From contig JAFGNJ010000016.1 of assembly GCA_016927065.1 (NCBI GenBank), positions 1-63,316 on the forward strand: a stretch of DNA of 63,316 nt. Direction: 5' to 3'. The DNA is from Deltaproteobacteria bacterium (GTDB lineage Bacteria > Desulfobacterota > B13-G15 > RBG-16-54-18). How positions within the stretch are numbered: position 1 is the first letter of the stretch; each line of letters starts with the position of its first letter. Below the pieces are notes generated by a model, which was given only the letters and a program-made list of their open reading frames with translations, made no database searches and was not told the origin of the DNA. Positions 24,629 to 32,452 of the stretch are shown one piece after another. A program made the position numbers and the translations under genes.

Positions 24629-24985
24629 TTATAACAATTCCGTGTCTTCGTGATCGTATGCGGGTGAGCAGCAGCACAAGAGCTTCAGAGGGGTTGCCCC
24701 GGTGTTCGCAATCCGGTGCGGGGTGTCAGGCATAATGCATACGGTGTCCCCTTCGCTAACAGGAAACTCTTCTTCCCCGACTACCATCACCCCTGAGCCT
24801 TCGGTAATATGATATAGCTCTTCGGAATTTCGATGTCGATGGAGCAGGGTCGTCGATCCCTTCGGGACGATGGCCTCGGCCAGGCTCTGGTTGCGATTGC
24901 CGTGGATTGCCGGATGCATCAATTCCCGGATTATCGAGCCATCTTTGGTCGTATAGGGTTCTATATCATCATATTGCGTCTTCAT
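24629..24985 (-). CDS. Cupin-domain protein
   Basis: A small single-domain cupin of about 118 residues. The metal-binding motifs are LLHRHRNSEELYHITEG and PDTPHRIANTG, followed by LLCCCSP. Such proteins include sugar isomerases, dioxygenases and metal storage domains. No substrate can be inferred. The ATG at 24985 fits the domain; one ten codons upstream (25015) is also possible. Confidence 0.85.
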   Translation of the reverse strand: MKTQYDDIEPYTTKDGSIIRELMHPAIHGNRNQSLAEAIVPKGSTTLLHRHRNSEELYHITEGSGVMVVGEEEFPVSEGDTVCIMPDTPHRIANTGATPLKLLCCCSPAYDHEDTELL

Positions 24986-25167
24986 CCTCGCACCCCTTGA
25001 ACATGTCGATTTCAACAGAAAATGAGACTAAAAACAAGACCGGAGGCCTTTAAATGTAGCAGGATATGTGATGGGATCATAGCTTTTTAACTGTCTTGTT
25101 TAAAACGCTAATCAAAATGATGTAGAGTGACATGAGGCCACTGAATTCATCTTACATCAAACAAATG

Positions 25168-25210
25168 CCGCTAATCAGCCGCGCGGCTTTTTGCGTCGGT
25201 TGAATTAGCC
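25168..25210 (-). other. Short attC-like inverted repeat after the DUF2971 gene
   Basis: On the minus strand GGCTAAT opens a 43-base inverted repeat that closes with ATTAGC. The inner arms TCAACCGACGC and GCGCGGCTGA pair with one mismatch and one unpaired A, the extrahelical-base pattern of attC L boxes. It starts 21 bases after the DUF2971 stop. Read on the plus strand the core AGCCGCGCGGCT plus five T could be a terminator, but no plus-strand gene ends there. Confidence 0.45.
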
Positions 25211-25230
25211 TTGATCGACTTTATTATTTA

Positions 25231-26037
25231 TTATTTTGGTATAAATGGTATTTCACTACAACAAATATCTATATGGTGAAATTCTTCTTTGTTTTCTATA
25301 AAATTCTTGAGGTCAATAGCAATTCCATTTTGCAGACTATCAGGACCAACAATTATCTTTGTTATTGTTGTTGGCAAAAGTCTAAATTCTATATAAGGAA
25401 CACGACGTCCACCTGAAAAACGATATTTTACTTCATCAGGATCATACCAGAAATGACAAAGACGATATTCGTTTTCCTCTGAAAAACCAGGATGTTTTAA
25501 TAAGCCAATAAAACAAAAGAATTCTATCAAGGACTTAATATCTTCATTTATTACACCATTAATAAGCCTTTTATCTTTAGCAAATTCCGAAATGACCTTT
25601 TTGTATTCTTCACTAGCACAGTAATTAACTTTACTAGATGTTTCAAAACCAGATGTTGGGTTGTTGTTAAGTTCGTTTTTGCTATCATTTAATCCCAAAA
25701 TGTCAAATCCGATGCAAATATTTCCATAGTATTTATATTGGCTAAGAAGATCCGGTGTCCTTGAAAAACTGGCAACATACATATTTTTTAGACATTTTCT
25801 ATAAATTTTATCCAACTTTCCAATTTTTCCAGACTCATCTGCAATCATTTTAAACAATGGCTCATAAAAATATCGGCCTTCCAACCAATCATTTAGATAT
25901 CTAATATTTGTCATCCAAAGTTTTTTCTCAGAAAGTATGCTAACAGCACTCTCAAATTTTGTATAATGATAAATATTGTCAGAATCCTTAGAAGACGCTT
26001 TAAAAATTGTGAATTTATTCATTTTGTTATTTAACAT
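25231..26037 (-). CDS. DUF2971-family protein, cassette-borne
   Basis: A protein of about 268 residues matching the DUF2971 layout: IYHYTKFESAVSILSEKKLWMTNIRYLND at the N-terminus, then CLKNMYVASFSRTPDLLSQYKYYGNICIGFD and EENEYRLCHF. The biochemical role is unknown; family members are common in mobile DNA. It is strongly AT-rich. A TTG at 26055 is in frame but lies inside the attC-like site, so the ATG at 26037 (or 26022) is preferred although neither has a good ribosome site. attC-like repeats flank the gene on both sides. Confidence 0.8.
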   Translation of the reverse strand: MLNNKMNKFTIFKASSKDSDNIYHYTKFESAVSILSEKKLWMTNIRYLNDWLEGRYFYEPLFKMIADESGKIGKLDKIYRKCLKNMYVASFSRTPDLLSQYKYYGNICIGFDILGLNDSKNELNNNPTSGFETSSKVNYCASEEYKKVISEFAKDKRLINGVINEDIKSLIEFFCFIGLLKHPGFSEENEYRLCHFWYDPDEVKYRFSGGRRVPYIEFRLLPTTITKIIVGPDSLQNGIAIDLKNFIENKEEFHHIDICCSEIPFIPK

Positions 26038-26043
26038 TTCAGA

Positions 26044-26114
26044 ATCGAACGACAAAGCTCACCTGCCGCTACGAAGCTCAGCGGAATAGCGCCAGGTGGA
26101 GCGGCTTGTAAGGC
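26044..26114 (-). other. Probable integron attC site between two minus-strand genes
   Basis: On the minus strand GCCTTAC (26114-26108, one mismatch to RYYYAAC) and GTTCGAT (26050-26044, one mismatch to GTTRRRY) bound a 71-base hairpin. The arms AAGC...CACCTGGCGCTA and TAGCGGCAGGTG...GCTT pair over about 16 positions with a single mismatch and unpaired bases. It begins 31 bases after the SAP-gene stop and ends 7 bases before the DUF2971 ATG, the gene-attC-gene order of a cassette array. Confidence 0.65.
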
Positions 26115-26145
26115 CAAAGAACCCAAAATTGTCACCGCAAATCTC

Positions 26146-27099
26146 CTACACAATTGTACATCTACAACCATGTTTACACGTGCACTTAGCGTATGGAAGC
26201 TCTGGCACGTTATCTAATTTGTATTTCCTTCCGCTGATTTTTCTGCAATCAGTACAGGTATTTCCATCATTAACACTAAGCACTTCAACGGTCTTGACAG
26301 AAGCCAATCTGCAAATTTGCATATTATGGATGTGACTAGCATGAAAGACAAGCATTCGGGAAGCAGTATCGCCGTCTAAGTGTATACCAGTTTCGAAGTC
26401 ATTCGGTAGCCAGTGTCTCGCGGTGTTCGTACCCCACAACTGCATCATCGCGGCGGCTAGGCGCAATTTGTCGAGTCGATTCCCCTCTATGTCCTTCAAG
26501 ATTCCTGGTGTCCTTTCAAAGATTGTCTTTAGCGACTCGACACCTGATTCCACATCATAGTTTTTCCAGTCGATACCAAGACCGCGAGGGAATACTTGAG
26601 ACGCTTCATACTGAGCAACGATACGAACGGCTTTGGAGAACTGTTTTCTCGCGAGAAGATTGAGAGCGTCTTGCTCCGCGGCATCTCTTTTTGCTTTTTC
26701 ACCTTCGAGGTAACGTTCTGCGAGCCGTATTCCCTCTGTTGTGCACCGGTACACATCAAGACCCTTCGTTGCGTCACGCATTGATTGCTCGTCGTTCTCA
26801 ATGAGGCGCTGGATAAGTTCCTCCTTGCAACCGGAAACCTTCAAAGTCCTCTCCTTTAGCATCAACTTAAGATCGGAGGCCTTGAATTTATAGTCCACGA
26901 GCTCTTGCAACCGCGCCGGTTCCAGCACTCCTTCCTTAAGAAATTGCTCAATGACTTTGAGGGGTTTCCTCTTGAGTACTGCTTCCCAATATTGGGCATC
27001 ATGATATCTATCGGGGGAATCGCCGTTGCGGAATTTGCTCAGCAGAAGCAAATGTGCTGGCGAATTTCTCCATTCTTTCTTCTGTAACCAGTCTAACAT
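26146..27099 (-). CDS. SAP-domain protein with cysteine-rich C-terminus
   Basis: A 317-residue protein. A SAP-like helix-extension-helix motif (DYKFKASDLKLMLKERTLKVSGCKEELIQRL, residues about 69-99) suggests nucleic-acid binding. The C-terminal 45 residues resemble the end of phage minor head proteins (NDGNTCTDCRKISGRKY) and finish in a cysteine/histidine cluster (CTCKHGCRCTIV), a likely metal site. No full-length family is recognised. It lies between a 19-base repeat shared with another cassette-like gene (27128-27146) and the attC at 26044-26114. Confidence 0.7.
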   Translation of the reverse strand: MLDWLQKKEWRNSPAHLLLLSKFRNGDSPDRYHDAQYWEAVLKRKPLKVIEQFLKEGVLEPARLQELVDYKFKASDLKLMLKERTLKVSGCKEELIQRLIENDEQSMRDATKGLDVYRCTTEGIRLAERYLEGEKAKRDAAEQDALNLLARKQFSKAVRIVAQYEASQVFPRGLGIDWKNYDVESGVESLKTIFERTPGILKDIEGNRLDKLRLAAAMMQLWGTNTARHWLPNDFETGIHLDGDTASRMLVFHASHIHNMQICRLASVKTVEVLSVNDGNTCTDCRKISGRKYKLDNVPELPYAKCTCKHGCRCTIV

Positions 27100-27127
27100 A
27101 CCCCTACTCCTCTCTTGTGTGGCCTAG

Positions 27128-27146
27128 CAATGAATATATGCTTTCT
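27128..27146. repeat. Copy 1 of a 19-base upstream repeat
   Basis: CAATGAATATATG-C-TTTCT recurs at 30088-30106 with one mismatch. Both copies lie 30-35 bases upstream of a minus-strand gene (SAP protein; membrane protein). Weaker similarity continues for about 10 bases on the far side. On the minus strand it contains TATATT, so it could be a shared promoter. It also abuts GCTAGGC (27128-27122), one base from an integron core site. Confidence 0.6.
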
Positions 27147-27311
27147 CTCTAACATCCCTGACCCGCAAAGTTGGAAGGAAACAAAGGGAACATTGCCCAA
27201 AATTATCAAATTTATTCACCGATGTCTATCCTTCTTATTCCCATCGCAATCTCTGCCATTAGAATTTATAAAGTGAAAGTTTTAAACAATTTCTCCTTGG
27301 AGTCTGCCATT

Positions 27312-27554
27312 TTACCCATGCATGTGATCATCGAATCGGACGATTGCGTTTTGCTCAATGGGATCATAGGGCTCAAATTCACAATCCCAACTCACCTGTT
27401 TTCGGAAGATGTTGTCAAAGATTCTCCGCCGGTCAACGCTCGGTGAGTCTGTCCCGAACTCCCGCATGGAGACGACCGTTTGACTTACGCCCAAGTATCC
27501 GGCAAGCTGTGTTTGCGTGAGATTTGTGAGCTTTCGCGCGTCCTTCAACTTCAT
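27312..27554 (-). CDS. Small helix-turn-helix DNA-binding protein
   Basis: An 80-residue protein. Residues 1-32 (MKLKDARKLTNLTQTQLAGYL and following) form an XRE-like helix-turn-helix; the rest is hydrophilic and unrecognised. GGAGG sits 7 bases upstream of the ATG. A possible promoter with TTGACC and TATTTA lies in the AT-rich region beyond. No partner toxin gene is adjacent. It may regulate nearby accessory genes. Confidence 0.65.
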   Translation of the reverse strand: MKLKDARKLTNLTQTQLAGYLGVSQTVVSMREFGTDSPSVDRRRIFDNIFRKQVSWDCEFEPYDPIEQNAIVRFDDHMHG

Positions 27555-27817
27555 TTGCTACCTCCAAAAAGAAAAGCCCTCTCCACCATCGCAGAGCCTA
27601 CTTTTTCAAGGTTACGTTGGTGTCAGGGCTTGATTACCCGTAGCTCCTTTTCAGGCAGAGCGTGCCTTTAAATTTTGTGTTTTTTGTTCTAATTCCTTTA
27701 AATAAAAAAATCAAGCATTTTTGGTCAAATTATTTAAAAAAATAGTAACTTTTAAAAAATCATAATATTGTTTTTTATCCAGTAACGTGCTAGTAAGATT
27801 TATGAAGGGGGGGAGGC

Positions 27818-28618
27818 ATGATGAAAAAGAGAATTTTTTTAGGGATACTGGCTTGGGGGCTGGTTTTATATCTAAGCGGTTCTATTTATGCTCAAGGATT
27901 TAAACCAGGAACTGAGCCAGATAATTTTAGAGGGATAAAATGGGGGACAAATATTCACTCTTTGCCCGAAATGAAATTTGATACGGGATCACATATTATA
28001 CCTATAAAAAGCTATGTAAGGGAGAATGATATATTAATGGTAGGAGATGCAAGTCTATCTTCCGTTTCATATGTATTCTATAAAGATCAATTTTGTGAAA
28101 GTAATATTCGCTTTCAGGGATGGGATAATTTTTACAAAATAAAGCAAACCGCTTTTAGTATCTATGGAGAAGGAGAAAAGACCAACGAATTTATTGAAAA
28201 GTTTCGGTGGGAAGGACCAAATGTAATAGTCCATTTAGAATACAGTGAAAAAACTGAAAAAGGGTTTATGTCTTGGGTGTACTGGCCTATTATGAAACTA
28301 ATTGCAACAGTTCCTTATGATAAGGAAAAAACCAAAGAAGAACAGGAGGAGTTTGAAATTCTCGAAGTGAAGTACCGTGAGGTGGAACGGTCAGAAAATT
28401 ATGTGACTGTAGCCTGGCTCGTGAAGGTGCAAAATAATACTAATGCCGCCAAAGAAGTTCTTGTGGAGGTACAATTTTTAGATGTCGATGGCTTCGAGCT
28501 TGTATATGGTAATGAGACGGCTGTCTTGCGACCAGGAGAAATCACTACCGTCACGAATACTGAAATGATTAAGAGAGATATTTACCCACAAATCAAAAGT
28601 ATCCGGGCGCGTTTTTAA
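27818..28618 (+). CDS. Secreted protein with FxLYD-like C-terminal domain
   Basis: A 266-residue protein with a classical signal peptide (MMKKRIF then a hydrophobic stretch ending IYAQG, residues 1-26). The middle region (FRGIKWGTNIHSLPEM, FYKDQFCESNIRFQGW) resembles secreted proteins of unknown function that open with a FRGIKWG motif. The C-terminal 90 residues form a strand-rich FxLYD-like domain. GGGGGAGG precedes the ATG. It is AT-rich and heads a run of four small plus-strand genes. Confidence 0.7.
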   Translation: MMKKRIFLGILAWGLVLYLSGSIYAQGFKPGTEPDNFRGIKWGTNIHSLPEMKFDTGSHIIPIKSYVRENDILMVGDASLSSVSYVFYKDQFCESNIRFQGWDNFYKIKQTAFSIYGEGEKTNEFIEKFRWEGPNVIVHLEYSEKTEKGFMSWVYWPIMKLIATVPYDKEKTKEEQEEFEILEVKYREVERSENYVTVAWLVKVQNNTNAAKEVLVEVQFLDVDGFELVYGNETAVLRPGEITTVTNTEMIKRDIYPQIKSIRARF

Positions 28619-28630
28619 AGGAGAGGGGCA

Positions 28631-28771
28631 ATGGCTCTTGTACACTGCCCTGAATGTAATAAAGCAATATCTGATAAAGCTGCTGCCTGTCCGCACTGCG
28701 GAGTCCCACTAAAAAAATCGCGAGGAGCGAAAAACCCTCGCCCAGTGAAGATCACATTATACGCGTTATAG
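28631..28771 (+). CDS. Small zinc-ribbon protein (46 residues)
   Basis: A 46-codon gene with GAGAGGGG just upstream of its ATG. It encodes a two-knuckle zinc ribbon, CPECNKAISDKAAACPHCG, followed by a short basic tail. Related zinc ribbons usually precede a membrane or longer domain, so this may be a truncated version. It lies 12 bases after the FxLYD-like gene and 20 bases before the next start, which suggests one operon. Confidence 0.6.
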   Translation: MALVHCPECNKAISDKAAACPHCGVPLKKSRGAKNPRPVKITLYAL

Positions 28772-28791
28772 CAGAAAGAGAGGAGGTTACC

Positions 28792-29187
28792 ATAAAACGT
28801 TATTTATCTATTATTTTGGTCTTTTTTGCATTTATTTTTTTCGCCCAAATCTTGGACGTTTATGCCCAGGATTGGAAAACACTTTCGAAAAATCTTATGA
28901 TTGATTATAAAGGCAAAATTATTTCTATTGAACAACTAAATTCAACAACATGTTGGGCAGTTTTATCTTCAGATTTATCCAATCTCGAATGTGTCAAAAT
29001 AGCTGAAAATATCGGATTTTACATCAGGAATTCAACTGGTGGTATCAATGGAGAAACTCCATCAGTCCACGTTTTTAAGGGTGACAAACACATTGCGGTT
29101 GCACGACCGTCTGGTATGCAATACGTGGGAAAATTGGATATAAAAAATTGGGACCCATCAGCCTTTGGTGGTGAATATAGGCCATAA
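28792..29187 (+). CDS. Small exported protein, apparently starting at ATA
   Basis: The frame is open from an ATA codon at 28792, five bases after AGGAGG (28781-28786). Starting there gives 131 residues with a perfect signal peptide: a basic start, then hydrophobic LSIILVFFAFIFFAQIL, then VYAQ|D. The next in-frame starter, a TTG at 28816, cuts the signal peptide and has no ribosome site. This points to a rare ATA start or a mutated ATG. The mature protein is about 100 residues with no recognised family. Confidence 0.6.
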   Translation: MKRYLSIILVFFAFIFFAQILDVYAQDWKTLSKNLMIDYKGKIISIEQLNSTTCWAVLSSDLSNLECVKIAENIGFYIRNSTGGINGETPSVHVFKGDKHIAVARPSGMQYVGKLDIKNWDPSAFGGEYRP

Positions 29188-29241
29188 AACGACAGTGTCA
29201 AAATCCGTGTTTGTTCACCATTAAAACGAGGAGAAATAAAG

Positions 29242-29484
29242 ATGGCACTCAAATTGATATGCCCGAATTGTGGCTATCTAGTCAGGCCAAAAAAGGTTGT
29301 CAAGGGGAGCATCCTTATTGAAGTGTTCTTATGGCTGCTATTTATTATCCCAGGGCTGCTTTATTCACTTTGGCGACTTTCAACGAAAACCTCAGTTTGC
29401 CCCGCCTGCGGCACCCCTAATCCGGTCCCGATTGATTCTCCTCGTGGCAGAAAGCTCCTTGATGAGTTCGGCTATAAGAAATAA
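29242..29484 (+). CDS. Zinc-ribbon membrane protein
   Basis: An 80-residue protein. CPNCG near residue 8 and CPACGTPNP near residue 53 form a zinc ribbon split by one membrane segment (SILIEVFLWLLFIIPGLLYSLW, about 23-44). The pattern is common in small bacterial membrane proteins of unknown role. GAGGAG precedes the ATG. It is the last gene of the AT-rich plus-strand run and is followed by a hairpin terminator at 29519-29556. Confidence 0.72.
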   Translation: MALKLICPNCGYLVRPKKVVKGSILIEVFLWLLFIIPGLLYSLWRLSTKTSVCPACGTPNPVPIDSPRGRKLLDEFGYKK

Positions 29485-29518
29485 GATAGTTTCAAAACTA
29501 CCCTACATCTAAAAATAA

Positions 29519-29556
29519 CCCCCTCTAGTCATAGCCTAAACCATAGCTAGAGGGGG
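29519..29556. terminator. Bidirectional terminator-like hairpin
   Basis: CCCCCTCTAG (29519-29528) and CTAGAGGGGG (29547-29556) are perfect reverse complements around an 18-base loop. The minus strand shows TTATTTTT directly after the stem and the plus strand shows CTATTCTACTTT, so it can serve both the zinc-ribbon gene and the convergent minus-strand membrane protein gene. Confidence 0.65.
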
Positions 29557-29613
29557 CCTATTCTACTTTACTCGCTGTCTGCTTCTTGCTCTCGCTGACG
29601 TTTCAGCATGAAG

Positions 29614-29677
29614 TTTTTAATCGTACTGCTGTGGGGCGCGCGGTAGTTTGCGCGTCCCTACCAGCAGATGGTTAGCT
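29614..29677 (-). other. attC-like hairpin after a minus-strand membrane protein gene
   Basis: On the minus strand AGCTAAC (29677-29671, one mismatch to RYYYAAC) opens the element, and GATTAAA near 29616-29622 stands where GTTRRRY would be. Between them CTGCTGGTAGGGACGCGC and GCGCGCCCCACAGCAG pair with unpaired bases around an 8-base loop. The hairpin is convincing and the right core box is degenerate. It lies about 40 bases after the stop of the gene at 29715-30056. Confidence 0.45.
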
Positions 29678-29714
29678 CGGCCTTAATGTTTTACTTTTAT
29701 TAGCGGTTGCCATT

Positions 29715-30056
29715 TTATAATATACCATGGGTATGTAGAAACCAAGATAAAGCACAAATTAGGATAAAATGAAAAACCATAAAAATAATGACAGCATATA
29801 ATGGAAGATTAGATGGTTCCTCGCCACTTTCTTCTTGTGCCCTCCGACATCGTTTGTACGAAAGCCTATGCAAATAAGAAACAAAGGCTGCTAAAAGAGT
29901 ATATATCGCAAAAGATACTATGATTGTGGAACCTTTTGTGGTTTCTTTTCCGATTGGCCCCAATGCTATTGCCACAGTAACTACAGCACCAAACACAGGT
30001 ATCACATAGTTTCCAATTTTGGTTATTTCTGTTAATACAGAAGTCGGTGAACTCAT
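29715..30056 (-). CDS. Small membrane protein of unknown function
   Basis: A 113-residue protein with three hydrophobic segments (about residues 17-33, 43-62 and 85-107) and a basic/acidic loop between the second and third. No family is recognised. AGGAGG lies upstream of the ATG, and the upstream DNA carries copy 2 of the 19-base repeat (30088-30106). An attC-like hairpin follows the gene, so it may be a cassette. It is AT-rich relative to the flanking nuclease gene. Confidence 0.6.
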   Translation of the reverse strand: MSSPTSVLTEITKIGNYVIPVFGAVVTVAIALGPIGKETTKGSTIIVSFAIYTLLAAFVSYLHRLSYKRCRRAQEESGEEPSNLPLYAVIIFMVFHFILICALSWFLHTHGIL

Positions 30057-30087
30057 AACTTGCCTCCTATTACTTATCTTGAGTTAA

Positions 30088-30106
30088 CAATGAATATATG
30101 GTTTCT
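30088..30106. repeat. Copy 2 of the 19-base upstream repeat
   Basis: CAATGAATATATG-G-TTTCT matches 27128-27146 with one difference and lies upstream of the minus-strand membrane protein gene. It abuts GTTAACT on the minus strand, close to an integron core site. Confidence 0.6.
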
Positions 30107-30143
30107 ATATAATACACTATGTAGGTCTAGACCATTGTGGTCT

Positions 30144-30815
30144 TTACTTTTTGTTGCCGAGCTTATCGACGTAGGCACACCACATACAGTCGGGTGCAGG
30201 CGCAGGGGGTCGGGGGGATTCGAGCACTGCCAAGACTTCCCCGATGAACCGGAGAAATTTCTCCTCGTCCTTTTTGATTGCGATCCAGGAGATATCGGCC
30301 TCGTAGGAAAGCCCCTCGATACGCTGCTGATTGATCCGTGAGGGATAAAAGTACAGCAGCCCCAGCTGGGTAACGGGGGAGAGATGAAGGGCGCCGCGGG
30401 CAGGGTGCTCCAGGGCATACGCGTAGGCGTGCAGCTGCCGGCCGTACAGGTTGGCATACTGTTCCTTGGGGCTGCCGGTCTTGAAGTCTATGACGCCGTA
30501 TGTCCCGTCGTCAAAATCGGCGACGATATCAAACCTGCCGTTGATAACACAGGGCTCATCATGCCCCGGCACGTGGATCGGCTCTGACTGGACGCGCTGT
30601 TCGCCGTATTTCACAACCCCCGGCGGCAGGGCGGGGTGCACCTCACTCGTGTGCTTGCCTGTATAGTGGTCCTTTAAGAGAGAAGCAATCGTGCTAAAGA
30701 CCGCGGGGAGGGGAATGGAAGGCTGGCTGATCTTGCGGGCCACCTTGAGATAAAAGCACCGCTTGCACCCCTCGTAGAGAAAGGAGAAATCCGATGGGCT
30801 GAGTCTATACGCCAT
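30144..30815 (-). CDS. PD-(D/E)XK nuclease of the Cas4/RecB-like group
   Basis: A 223-residue protein. The nuclease core shows GRFDIVADF (D96), VIDFKTG (D110, K112) and the downstream QLHAYAYAL (Q127, Y131), the order seen in RecB- and Cas4-type nucleases. Four cysteines, C17 and C20 at the N-terminus and C210 and C213 at the C-terminus, are placed as in iron-sulfur-clamped members. No CRISPR array or cas gene is near. It starts 11 bases after the stop of the unknown gene at 30826-31503, so the two are likely one operon. Confidence 0.8.
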   Translation of the reverse strand: MAYRLSPSDFSFLYEGCKRCFYLKVARKISQPSIPLPAVFSTIASLLKDHYTGKHTSEVHPALPPGVVKYGEQRVQSEPIHVPGHDEPCVINGRFDIVADFDDGTYGVIDFKTGSPKEQYANLYGRQLHAYAYALEHPARGALHLSPVTQLGLLYFYPSRINQQRIEGLSYEADISWIAIKKDEEKFLRFIGEVLAVLESPRPPAPAPDCMWCAYVDKLGNKK

Positions 30816-30825
30816 ACGTCCGGTC

Positions 30826-31503
30826 TCAGTAGCTAAAGCACACGAGCACTTCCTGCCGTTCAGAAAGCGTTTTGAAGAGGAAGGTGCGGACCTCGTCGGC
30901 GCCCCCCTTCAAGAAGGTGAGCACCTTTGTGCGGTCCATAAAGCCCGGAACTGCCTGCGCAGCGGCCAATTGATCGGCCCTCTTGTTGACCTCGGCGCTA
31001 AACCCACCAATCGCTTCCTTGCTCCTCTCCTCTTGCAGGAGGGGAAAGGGATCGCCGTGAAACACAAGCTGTACTCCGTACAAGACGGCGGGATTGGTTT
31101 TGTCCAAATGGGGAAGTACCGCCTTTTTATATAACTCATAATCCCGAACCTTGATGTAATCATAGGGATATTGGGTGATGTAGTCGGGATTCAAGACGAC
31201 GAGGGGGCAGTATCCCCGCTCGTAGGGAACGCCTTCCGGCGTTCGCTCGTTATCCTCTTTGACTTCAAACGTCTCCCCGCTCATCACGCACCGAAAGGGC
31301 AACGGATACTCCAGGTGCACCAACAGGTGCTCACTCCCGTCCCGGTCGTACGCCTTTGACACAGGCAGATTGCGCAGCAAGAGGGTGTAGAAGAACGAGA
31401 CCATGTCATGTTCGGAGTAAAAGAGGGTGGGACGAGAACGAAATTCCTTGCATAGTTGCTCAATCGATTGATCAACCGACTCGATAATATTTTCGTATGC
31501 CAT
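30826..31503 (-). CDS. Unknown protein paired with a Cas4-like nuclease
   Basis: A 225-residue protein with a strong GGGGAGGAG site before its ATG. I recognise no domain. The N-terminus is helical (VDQSIEQLCKEF), and residues about 90-125 are rich in Pro and Tyr (YCPLVVLNPDYITQYPYDYIKVRDYELY). The tight link to the downstream PD-(D/E)XK nuclease suggests a joint role in nucleic-acid processing, but this is inference from position only. Confidence 0.6.
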   Translation of the reverse strand: MAYENIIESVDQSIEQLCKEFRSRPTLFYSEHDMVSFFYTLLLRNLPVSKAYDRDGSEHLLVHLEYPLPFRCVMSGETFEVKEDNERTPEGVPYERGYCPLVVLNPDYITQYPYDYIKVRDYELYKKAVLPHLDKTNPAVLYGVQLVFHGDPFPLLQEERSKEAIGGFSAEVNKRADQLAAAQAVPGFMDRTKVLTFLKGGADEVRTFLFKTLSERQEVLVCFSY

Positions 31504-31579
31504 GGCTCCTCCCCCCTGTACGTGTTATGCGTACTATTATCGTCAGTTTTGCTGCGAAAGGCAAGAAACAATATCTCTG

Positions 31580-32245
31580 TTATGTCCCTGGACCGGCACG
31601 CAGCACATCGGAGAAGGTCTTCACGGTCACGGATTGTAGATCGTCAAACACAGGTCCCGACCCCAGGGTCTCTTTTGGCCGTGTGGTGGCAACCGCAATA
31701 CAGGGCATGTCGGCGCGGTGGGCCGCCTCCACGCCGACCGGGGCGTCTTCCACCACCACGCACCGCTCCGGGGGCAGACCAAGTTCACGAGCCGCCTGGA
31801 GGAAGAGCGCGGGATCGGGTTTGCCCTTCGGGAGCCCGGCACCGGAGAGGATGGCCGCGAAATAGTGTCTGATGTTAAAGGTATCCACCACGAGATCGAT
31901 ATTCTCCTGCGGGGCGGAGGAGGCCACGGCCTGTGGCCACCCTGCCTTTTCTAACTCATCCAGCAATCGGAGGGCCCCGGGCATAGGGCGCACCAATTCG
32001 CCGGCGAGCTTGCGAAAGAGGAGCTCTTTGCGATCGGCGATCTCCCTTAATTCCTCTTCCGTCGGTGCCCTGCCCAGAAGCTCCGTGAGCGTACCCCTGT
32101 TGTTCATCCCGAAGACGCGGTCGAAGCACGAACGGTCAAAGGGTATCCGCCGTTCGGATAAGACTCTCGTCCACGCCTGGAAGTGGGCCTCTCCCGTGTC
32201 AGCTAGCACGCCGTCCAGATCCCATATGACACCCTTATCCGTCAC
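31580..32245 (-). CDS. HAD-family phosphatase, beta-phosphoglucomutase-like
   Basis: A 221-residue haloacid-dehalogenase-fold phosphatase or phosphomutase. Motif I is WDLDGVLADT with the nucleophile aspartate, motif II is VASSAP, and motifs III/IV are GLPKGKPDP and VVVEDAPVGVEAA. The alpha-helical cap between residues 16 and 85 places it with the PgmB/GPH-like subfamily. The physiological substrate is not evident. It lies divergently from the aromatic operon. Confidence 0.87.
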   Translation of the reverse strand: MTDKGVIWDLDGVLADTGEAHFQAWTRVLSERRIPFDRSCFDRVFGMNNRGTLTELLGRAPTEEELREIADRKELLFRKLAGELVRPMPGALRLLDELEKAGWPQAVASSAPQENIDLVVDTFNIRHYFAAILSGAGLPKGKPDPALFLQAARELGLPPERCVVVEDAPVGVEAAHRADMPCIAVATTRPKETLGSGPVFDDLQSVTVKTFSDVLRAGPGT

Positions 32246-32452
32246 GGCATCTTCTCCCTATCAGATTAATATTCTCATGTGTATCGAGACACCTGAAAAG
32301 GGTAAACACGATAATACGATACACAATAGGTAATATTCAGAGGGCAATTATAGGGGCTTTTGGAAGGGGTTGTAAAGGCATTTAACGAAGACAAAGGAGA
32401 GAAAATAAAAATAGCATAATCATCTTCTCTCTCGATCATTCTCAATTTCCTC

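Noticed and set aside
26038..26055. TTG start at 26055 for the DUF2971 gene
   Set aside because: It would place the first codons inside the attC-like site and has no ribosome site; the ATG at 26037 or 26022 is simpler.
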